Made by a program: the position numbers and the translations under genes. Shown in pieces: positions 6,619-11,271 of a stretch of 11,271 bases of DNA. This DNA is from JASLBX01 sp036374175 (lineage in GTDB: Bacteria; Actinomycetota; Actinomycetes; Jiangellales; Jiangellaceae), in contig DASUUH010000085.1 in assembly GCA_036374175.1 (NCBI GenBank), positions 1 through 11,271 on the forward strand, written 5' to 3'. Below the pieces are notes generated by a model. That model had not been told where the DNA came from. It searched no databases and saw only the letters and a list, made by a program, of their open reading frames with translations. Positions within the stretch are counted from its first letter, which is position 1; every line of letters begins with the position of its first letter.

Positions 6619-7583
6619 TCGCGTGGGAGGATAAGCGCCTTGCCGATGGTCCGGCGGCCCTGCAGGTCCTCATGGGCCTGGCGGGCCTGGTCCAGGGCAT
6701 ACCGGTGGCCGATGCGGACCTCCAACCTGCCCGCGGCGATCCAGTCCATGAGTTCTGTGGTCCGACCCATGAGTTCGGCTCGGTCGCGCGTGTAGTGGGC
6801 GAGGGTCGGGCGGGTGAGGAACAGCGAACCCTTCGAATTGAGTACCTGAGGATCCACCGGTGGGACGGGACCACTCGCGGCACCGAAGAGCGCCATCATT
6901 CCTCTTATTCGGAGAGCGTCGAGGCTGGAGTCGAAGGTTGTGCGGCCCACGCCGTCGTACACACACGCGACCCCGACGCCACCGGTCAGCTCACGAGCGC
7001 GGTCCGCGAAATCCTCGTACGAGGCGATCTCGTCGGCACCGGCCGCGCGCGCTACTTCAGCCTTCTCCGGCGTCGACACAGTGGCCAGCACGTTGCCCCC
7101 GCGGAGCTTGACGACTTGGGTGAGCAACGCCCCGACGCCGCCTGCCGCCGCATGGACGACGACCCAGTCGCCCGGCTGCACGGTGTAAGTCGAGGTCGCA
7201 AGGTATTGAGCGGTCAGACCTTGCAGCACGGCGGCGGCCGCAAGCTCCAAGTCGACGCCGTCGGGCACGGGGATTGCCTCTTCGGCGGGTATCACCACCT
7301 GCTCCGCGTAGGAGCCGAGCCCCTGCTTCCAGGCCACGCGATCGCCGACGTTGATGCCGTCGACGCCGGCACCGACTTCCCTGACCGTCCCCGCTCCCTC
7401 AAGGCCGAGCACGAATGGCGTCGGGACGGGATAGCGGCCCTCTCGTTGGTAGGTATCGATGTAGTTGACGCCCGCGGCGGCAACGTCGATGAGGACCTGG
7501 CTGGCGCCCGGCTCGGGAGGGTCGGCCTCAGTTGGCAGGAGCACCTCGGGTCCACCATTGCGTTGGACGACTACTGCGCGCAT
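6615..7583 (-). CDS. NAD(P)H:quinone oxidoreductase (zeta-crystallin-like MDR)
   Basis: This 322-residue cytosolic medium-chain dehydrogenase/reductase is of the QOR branch, which transfers electrons from NADPH to quinones. The N-terminal GroES-like domain has the QOR pattern NYIDTYQREGRYP (residues 40-52). The Rossmann nucleotide motif AAAGGVG is at 145-151. The catalytic and structural zinc ligands of alcohol dehydrogenases are absent, as expected for QOR. The C-terminus RRTIGKALILPRD is also typical. The ATG at 7583 is chosen over an in-frame upstream start at 7637 because GGAGGTGA lies 5 nt before it and the family begins MRAVVV. It heads the minus-strand run qor - luxR type - membrane protein - FAD oxidoreductase. 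The physiological substrate could be another enone or quinone. Confidence 0.93.
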   Translation of the reverse strand: MRAVVVQRNGGPEVLLPTEADPPEPGASQVLIDVAAAGVNYIDTYQREGRYPVPTPFVLGLEGAGTVREVGAGVDGINVGDRVAWKQGLGSYAEQVVIPAEEAIPVPDGVDLELAAAAVLQGLTAQYLATSTYTVQPGDWVVVHAAAGGVGALLTQVVKLRGGNVLATVSTPEKAEVARAAGADEIASYEDFADRARELTGGVGVACVYDGVGRTTFDSSLDALRIRGMMALFGAASGPVPPVDPQVLNSKGSLFLTRPTLAHYTRDRAELMGRTTELMDWIAAGRLEVRIGHRYALDQARQAHEDLQGRRTIGKALILPRD

Positions 7584-7602
7584 TGGTTCACCTCCGTACC
7601 GG

Positions 7603-7633
7603 ACTGTACTGGTCATCGTTCTGTAAGGGTCGA
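7603..7633 (-). promoter_or_regulatory. Weak candidate promoter for quinone oxidoreductase gene
   Basis: On the minus strand TCGACC (7633-7628) and TACAGT (7608-7603) are spaced 19 bp, longer than ideal. The resulting leader would be only about 14 nt and would hold the GGAGGTGA ribosome site. It lies in the 123-bp divergent gap shared with the secreted-protein gene. Confidence 0.25.
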
Positions 7634-7643
7634 TCACTACCTA

Positions 7644-7679
7644 CCCGGTGTTCGCTGGGATGTGGCCGGACGCACCGGG
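7644..7679 (+). repeat. Inverted repeat in leader of secreted-protein gene
   Basis: CCCGGTG (7644-7650) and CACCGGG (7673-7679) are perfect 7-bp arms with a 22-nt loop, ending 27 nt before the ATG at 7707. It may be a leader hairpin or a chance GC-rich match. Confidence 0.25.
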
Positions 7680-7706
7680 CGCCGGTCACGAACCAAGGGA
7701 GGCACC

Positions 7707-8165
7707 ATGTCCAAGCTTCATCTTCGCCGGGTCCTCGCCGCCGCGGGCGGTCTGGCGGTTGCCGCGGGTATCGGCCTGGCCACGCCCGCGTCGGCAGGTG
7801 TGGAAGGCCCGGCGTTCTACGTCGAAGGCGCGACCTATCGGACCGTTGCCACGCCGACCGACCTGTCGGCAACCGGTGCGCCGGCCCACGCCTGGGACGT
7901 CATCTACGACTTCGGCGGCGCGCAACTCAACGTGGCCGAGGCCGCACCCGGACTGCCGGGGTACAACGGCGGCCGGTGGCAGGTGCACGGACTGTCGTTC
8001 CCGAACGGCTACGCGGCCGCAGTGGCAGCCGGTGACCTGGACGGCGACGGAGTGCTCGACTCGGCAGCCGAGGTCGAGGCCGCTATCGCGGCCGGAGCAG
8101 CAGTCGACATCGGCGTCGTTGCGCAGTTCGTCTGCCCGGTCATCCCGTTCCCCGGCCGCGGCTGA
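7707..8165 (+). CDS. Secreted protein of unknown function with calcium-loop-like motif
   Basis: This is a 152-residue exported protein. The ATG at 7707 is set by AGGGAGG just upstream and by a complete signal peptide starting there: basic MSKLHLRR, an Ala/Gly-rich hydrophobic core, then TPASA with cleavage expected after residue 30. The mature protein is about 122 residues. It is rich in Ala, Gly and aromatic residues and has DLDGDGVLD (110-118), a DxDxDGxxD loop of the EF-hand/dockerin/excalibur kind that could bind one Ca2+. The acidic residue following the loop is at position 13, one later than in a standard EF-hand. A single cysteine (C143) sits near the C-terminus. No catalytic motif or LPXTG-type anchor is visible, so it is probably released or loosely wall-associated. 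It is the only plus-strand gene here, divergent from the quinone oxidoreductase gene and convergent with wecB. I do not recognise the family. Confidence 0.85.
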   Translation: MSKLHLRRVLAAAGGLAVAAGIGLATPASAGVEGPAFYVEGATYRTVATPTDLSATGAPAHAWDVIYDFGGAQLNVAEAAPGLPGYNGGRWQVHGLSFPNGYAAAVAAGDLDGDGVLDSAAEVEAAIAAGAAVDIGVVAQFVCPVIPFPGRG

Positions 8166-8166
8166 C

Positions 8167-9357
8167 TTAGCGCGGCGTAGCCAAGACCGCCTCGTCGACC
8201 TTCGAGCCGCCTATCTCGGGATTGAACTCCGGCACCGGCGTGACATCACCGAGCAGGCGGCCGAGGGCGGCTACCACCCTTTCTACAGCTTGGCCGTCGC
8301 CGTATGGGTTCACCCGGCGGGCCATCTCCTCGTACGCCTCGCGATTGGCGAGCAGGGTGTCGAGCGCATGCATGATCCGCAGCGGCTCGGTCCCCACGAG
8401 CAGTGCGACACCGGCGTCGATCGCCTCCGTCCGCTCGGTGGTGCTGCGAGTGACCAGCACTGGCCGGCCCAGGCTCGGTGCCTCTTCCTGCACACCGCCG
8501 CTGTCGGTGAGCACGATGTCGGCCCGGCGCATGAGTTGACAGAAACTCCAGTAGTCCGACGGTTCACCCACGTGGATATTCGGCAGGTTGGCCACTTCGG
8601 GCAGGAGCACATCGCGGACCGCCGGATTCTTGTGCGCGGGCAGGACAACAAGCAGGTCCGGGCGGGCGGCGCAGACGTTCACGACCGCCCGGGCCACTCG
8701 AGCCATCGGCTCGCCCCAGGACTCGCGGCGATGCGCCGTCCACAGGACGACAGGACCAGGATGCTCAGTAGCGGCGTTTAACAGCGGATCACGCACCGGT
8801 CGTTCCTGGTTGACGGCCCACAGCAAGGCGTCGATGACGGTGTTGCCGGTGGTCACGATCCGATCGTCGGCGACGCCTTCGGCGAGCAGGTTCTCACGTG
8901 CCCTGGGTGTGGCCGCCAGATGCAGATCGGTGAGCTGCGTGGTGAGGCGGCGATTCATCTCCTCGGGAAAAGGATTCCGCGGATCGGACGTCCGCAAGCC
9001 GGCCTCCAGGTGGACCACCGGCACGCCGGTAAGAAAACCGGCGAGTGCTCCCACGACCGTCGTTGTGGTGTCGCCCTGGACCACGACTGCGTCCGGCGAT
9101 TCTTTCTCCACCACGGGAGCCAGTGATTCGAGCGTCCGGGCCGTCAGCGAAGCAAGGTCCTGGCGTGGCCGCCCGATCGCCAGGTCGTAGTCCGGCGTGA
9201 TTCCGAACAGGTCGAGGACCTGATCGAGCATCTCCCGATGCTGAGCCGTCGTGACCACGATGGGGTCGAAGTCCGCCCTGGCGGCCAGCGCGTGCGCCAC
9301 CGGTGCCAGCTTGATCGCTTCGGGGCGGGTCCCGAATATGAGCATGACGCGCTTCAT
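8167..9357 (-). CDS. wecB: UDP-N-acetylglucosamine 2-epimerase (non-hydrolysing)
   Basis: This 396-residue cytosolic enzyme interconverts UDP-GlcNAc and UDP-ManNAc, a precursor for surface polysaccharides and wall teichoic-acid linkage units. It has the GT-B-like fold. The start MKRVMLIFGTRPEAIKLAPV is diagnostic. VVQGDTTT carries D96, HLEAGLRT E118, FPEEMNRR E132 and TAHRRES H209; these correspond to the E. coli catalytic D95, E117, E131 and H213. DSGGVQEEAPSLGRPV (285-300) and RSTTERTEAIDAG bind the nucleotide. The length is slightly above the usual 370-380 because of a short C-terminal tail. The ATG overlaps the glycosyltransferase stop (TGATG), with GGAAGGGG just upstream, so translation is probably coupled. 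Only 1 nt separates its stop from that of the convergent secreted-protein gene. No wecC-like UDP-ManNAc dehydrogenase gene is in view. Confidence 0.95.
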   Translation of the reverse strand: MKRVMLIFGTRPEAIKLAPVAHALAARADFDPIVVTTAQHREMLDQVLDLFGITPDYDLAIGRPRQDLASLTARTLESLAPVVEKESPDAVVVQGDTTTTVVGALAGFLTGVPVVHLEAGLRTSDPRNPFPEEMNRRLTTQLTDLHLAATPRARENLLAEGVADDRIVTTGNTVIDALLWAVNQERPVRDPLLNAATEHPGPVVLWTAHRRESWGEPMARVARAVVNVCAARPDLLVVLPAHKNPAVRDVLLPEVANLPNIHVGEPSDYWSFCQLMRRADIVLTDSGGVQEEAPSLGRPVLVTRSTTERTEAIDAGVALLVGTEPLRIMHALDTLLANREAYEEMARRVNPYGDGQAVERVVAALGRLLGDVTPVPEFNPEIGGSKVDEAVLATPR

Positions 9358-10622
9358 CAGGACACCCCTTCCTCTGGTACTGCCGCCATCGCCGGGGTCG
9401 TCTCAACGTGCCGCTCGGTCTTGGCCCACGACTTGCGGCGCAGGACCATCCGGAACAGCGCGCGCCAGACCGCGAGGTACCACACGTAGGTGTACAGCGG
9501 GACGAGGTGTGCGAGCGCGAACCCGCGCGCTTTGGACACATCTTCGCGGTGCCGCGCGTAGGCCATGCCGTAGAAGATCGGTGGGCCGAACATCAGAAGG
9601 TAGATCGCCCCGAGGAAAATCCACAGTCGGGCTTCGTCCACCGAGAAGACGCCGCTGGCGATCGTCCAGCCGAGCAAGACGGGGGCAGCCGCGAAGACCA
9701 CGGACGAAATGAACATGATGCCCGGGGAAAGCAGCACGTAGAGGAAGTCGAGGAATGCCCGGTTAGGGATCTTCGACCGGTACACCTGCGGTATCAGAGA
9801 CCAGCATTCGAAGTGACCCTGAACCCACCGGGTGCGCTGTCGTAGCAGCTTGCCCGCTTCGGCAAGGCCCTGCTGATGGACCTGGGCCTCGGGCGTGAAC
9901 CTGATCCTGGAACCATCCAGCGCCAGCCGCACGCCCAGGTCCAAGTCCTCGGTCAGGCAGTTGTTCCATGGCGCCGGGCCCAACTTCATCAGCTCGGACA
10001 GCCGGGCGAACTGGCCGTTGCCGCCGAGCGCGACGGACCCGAGATGCTCACGTGCAGTCAGCAAAATCGGCGCGAACCCCATGAACTCGAAGTCCTGCAT
10101 CCGCAGCAGCAGTCCGTCCTTGCGGTTGTTGATCGAGACGGCCAACTGAAGGCCACCGACATCGGATTCGGAGAAATGCCGGTCGAGGACGTCGACTGCC
10201 GCTGGGTAGATTCGGCCGTCGGCGTCCAGCACACCGATCACCGTCTTGTCGGCCGGGTGGTCCGATGTGGCAAGGACATGCTGGTAGGCGAGATTGAGCG
10301 AATCTCCCTTGCCCACGCGAGCGTTCGGCCGCCGCCGCTGTAACAGCTCCACGCGGGGGGCGAAGCTCTGGGCGATCTCGGCGGTGGCGTCGTCGGAGTC
10401 GTCGTCGACCGCGATGATGCGCACCCGGTCGGGCGGGAGCTCGGACAGTGACCGGAGCGTGTTCCCGATCACGATCTCTTCGTCCAAACACGGCACCACG
10501 ATGACGTACTGCAGGTCGTCAGAACCGGTCTCGGGGACCGGCATCGGGCGCCGGCTCTTAGCGACAATGATGAACAGGTAGAGCAGCGACAACGCCACGA
10601 TGGCGACGGCGACGACGAACAT
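9357..10622 (-). CDS. Family 2 glycosyltransferase, processive polysaccharide-synthase type
   Basis: This is a 421-residue inner-membrane synthase in the BcsA/IcaA/PgaC/hyaluronan-synthase group. One N-terminal helix (1-21) precedes a cytosolic GT-A domain with AVDDDSDD (71-78), DADG (133-136, the metal-binding DxD), TEDLDLG (224-230, catalytic acid) and QRTRW (262-266, the QxxRW motif of processive enzymes). Hydrophobic helices follow near 293-320, 332-354 and 369-393, then a basic stretch and a short soluble tail. There is no PilZ domain. The length is close to IcaA/PgaC. The ATG at 10622 is preferred to an in-frame start at 10679 because GAAAGG lies before it and it begins the membrane helix. 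Its stop overlaps wecB. The acceptor and donor are not determined; UDP-GlcNAc or UDP-ManNAc is suggested by the neighbour. Confidence 0.93.
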   Translation of the reverse strand: MFVVAVAIVALSLLYLFIIVAKSRRPMPVPETGSDDLQYVIVVPCLDEEIVIGNTLRSLSELPPDRVRIIAVDDDSDDATAEIAQSFAPRVELLQRRRPNARVGKGDSLNLAYQHVLATSDHPADKTVIGVLDADGRIYPAAVDVLDRHFSESDVGGLQLAVSINNRKDGLLLRMQDFEFMGFAPILLTAREHLGSVALGGNGQFARLSELMKLGPAPWNNCLTEDLDLGVRLALDGSRIRFTPEAQVHQQGLAEAGKLLRQRTRWVQGHFECWSLIPQVYRSKIPNRAFLDFLYVLLSPGIMFISSVVFAAAPVLLGWTIASGVFSVDEARLWIFLGAIYLLMFGPPIFYGMAYARHREDVSKARGFALAHLVPLYTYVWYLAVWRALFRMVLRRKSWAKTERHVETTPAMAAVPEEGVS

Positions 10623-10626
10623 GGGT

Positions 10627-10643
10627 GACCTTTCTGATAGGTC
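10627..10643 (-). promoter_or_regulatory. Possible SD-masking hairpin before glycosyltransferase
   Basis: GACCT and AGGTC are 5-bp arms around 7 nt, and the 3' arm on the minus strand contains the AAGG of the ribosome site. It may damp translation initiation. It is too short to be certain. Confidence 0.3.
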
Positions 10644-10688
10644 GGGGGCCGTACCCGACCGGGGTGGCAAGCAGGGCACGGCCCCCGA
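10642..10688 (-). promoter_or_regulatory. Perfect 11-bp inverted repeat in glycosyltransferase leader
   Basis: TCGGGGGCCGT (10642-10652) and ACGGCCCCCGA (10678-10688) are perfect 11-bp arms with a 25-nt loop that can fold further (ACCC/GGGT at 10653-10665). The left arm can instead pair as GTCGGG (10641-10646) with CCCGAC (10654-10659), so two structures exclude each other. The hairpin lies between the 53-residue gene and the glycosyltransferase gene. It could be a terminator without U-tract, an attenuator, or an RNA-processing or stability element. I do not recognise a known riboswitch. Confidence 0.6.
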
Positions 10689-10715
10689 ACTACTTCATTC
10701 CTGTGTGTCGGTTAC

Positions 10716-10877
10716 TCAGTGCGTGTCGAGGCGATGCGCTCGCACCGCCGCAAGCACGGCGAGCATGATCAGGGCGATCAACAGCACACCCACACCGATC
10801 GCAACCTGACTGGTCGCAACCAGAGCAGCGGATGCTGCACCGGCCGGCACTGCTGTGATGGCAGCCTGGTCATACAT
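10716..10877 (-). CDS. 53-residue single-helix membrane protein
   Basis: This short gene starts with an ATG at 10877 behind an excellent ribosome site (GGAAGGAGG, 6 nt spacing) and ends with TGA at 10716. The protein begins MYDQAAITAVPAG, continues with an Ala-rich segment, then has one strongly hydrophobic helix (about residues 24-45, with IGVGVLLIALIMLAVLAAV) and ends in RAHRLDTH. The basic tail predicts N-outside/C-inside topology. Helix plus basic tail resembles the rear of a sortase sorting signal, but no LPXTG-like motif and no signal peptide are present. It sits 58 nt after the sortase gene and 93 nt before the polysaccharide synthase gene, so it may be a small accessory subunit of the synthase or sortase system. 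I do not recognise the family. Confidence 0.75.
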   Translation of the reverse strand: MYDQAAITAVPAGAASAALVATSQVAIGVGVLLIALIMLAVLAAVRAHRLDTH

Positions 10878-10935
10878 GGCGGGCCTCCTTCCTCAACTCG
10901 GTTACATGGAGCCCCGGGGGCAAGGCGTTTGTGCC

Positions 10936-11271
10936 TTACTCCGGGACGGCTTCGACGACGAGGTTTGATCGCCACTCGCCATCGCGGTAGTCGGCGCATG
11001 TGATCAGAGCCAGCCCCGCTGGACCGTTCGGTCCATCGGCGGGGAACCACCGGGCAAGCGGAACCTCCTCGTAGGAATAGGTCTGCCGCGAGATCACGCG
11101 GTACGTGGCCGTTCCGCTTTCCGTCTCGATCACCACGCGGTCGCCGGGTTCGGCGTCCCACCACGCGTTGGCGGCAGCCCTGCCGTCCTGCGTCGCGTGA
11201 CCGGTGATCACGACGAATCCCTCGGCTGCGCCCGGCTCAGCGCCGTCCTTCCACCAGCCAACGGTGTCGAG
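10936..11271 (-). CDS. Sortase (class E/F-like), N-terminus cut by window edge
   Basis: The last 111 residues of a membrane-anchored cysteine transpeptidase that cleaves sorting signals and joins proteins to the cell wall. The fragment opens with LDTVGWWKDGAEPG, the substrate-groove region typical of actinobacterial class E/F enzymes. The catalytic triad is complete. His is in VITGHA (fragment residue 25), Cys in LALITCAD (92) and Arg in WRSNLVV (101). The frame runs open to the right edge; the signal or membrane anchor and probably 80-120 residues are outside. The ATQDGRAAANAWWD stretch after the catalytic His is somewhat unusual. The gene is the first visible member of the minus-strand run sortase - 53-residue protein - glycosyltransferase - wecB. 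No LPXTG-type substrate is encoded within the window. Confidence 0.9.
   Translation of the reverse strand, partial: LDTVGWWKDGAEPGAAEGFVVITGHATQDGRAAANAWWDAEPGDRVVIETESGTATYRVISRQTYSYEEVPLARWFPADGPNGPAGLALITCADYRDGEWRSNLVVEAVPE

Noticed and set aside
7584..7637. N-terminal extension of the quinone oxidoreductase
   Set aside because: The upstream start adds 18 residues not typical of the family, while the ATG at 7583 has a near-perfect ribosome site.
6672..7706. Plus-strand frame continuing upstream of the secreted protein
   Set aside because: This extension overlaps the quinone oxidoreductase gene antisense. The signal peptide and AGGGAGG site fix the true start at 7707.
10623..10679. N-terminal extension of the glycosyltransferase
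   Set aside because: It would place coding sequence through the 11-bp hairpin and put 19 residues before the membrane helix. GAAAGG supports 10622.
10642..10688. A c-di-GMP or c-di-AMP riboswitch in the glycosyltransferase leader
   Set aside because: The gap is only 93 nt and I could not find the conserved core sequences of those classes; only hairpins are supported.
10708..10905. Direct repeat TCGGTTAC at 10708-10715 and 10898-10905 flanking the 53-residue gene
   Set aside because: An 8-bp match is too short and has no transposase, inverted ends or other sign of insertion.
10778..11164. Alternative minus-strand frame of 128 codons over the sortase
   Set aside because: It is out of frame with the sortase triad and conflicts with the 53-residue gene, which has the better ribosome site.

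Overview
The window is about two-thirds G+C, with dense, short-spaced genes and GTG as well as ATG starts. It carries an actinobacterial-type translational T-box in front of an ileS of the eukaryote-like subtype, plus a LuxR/TPR regulator and a class E/F sortase. Together these point to a chromosomal segment of an actinomycete (Actinomycetota). The genus cannot be read from the sequence. I see no tRNA, rRNA, CRISPR array, insertion sequence or phage gene.

Layout, left to right. (1) 1-2741, minus strand: isoleucyl-tRNA synthetase, cut by the left edge so that its C-terminus is missing. (2) About 2754-2940: a T-box riboswitch in the ileS leader, with an AUC (Ile) specifier and a helix that can hide the ileS Shine-Dalgarno. 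(3) 2967-7583, minus strand, transcribed from right to left: a zinc-independent quinone oxidoreductase, a LuxR-type regulator with a TPR-like sensor region, a small four-helix membrane protein, and a berberine-bridge-type FAD oxidoreductase. This looks like a small redox cassette with its own regulator. Palindromes lie in front of the regulator and in front of the FAD enzyme. (4) 7707-8165, plus strand: a secreted 152-residue protein of unknown function with one calcium-loop-like motif. It is the only plus-strand gene and it ends 1 nt from the convergent wecB. (5) 8167-11271, minus strand, transcribed from right to left: a sortase (cut by the right edge), a 53-residue single-helix membrane protein, a processive-type family 2 glycosyltransferase, and UDP-GlcNAc 2-epimerase (wecB), the last two overlapping as TGATG.

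How the parts may work together. The right-hand cluster is the most interesting. A membrane polysaccharide synthase is translationally coupled to an enzyme that makes UDP-ManNAc, and is preceded by a tiny membrane protein and a sortase. This suggests a cell-surface polymer containing HexNAc, possibly made or attached with the help of a sortase-dependent protein encoded just outside the window. That role is inference. The individual enzyme families are read directly from motifs. The GT leader (10623-10715) contains a perfect 11-bp inverted repeat and two smaller competing or SD-masking hairpins, so the synthase may be controlled separately from the genes upstream of it.
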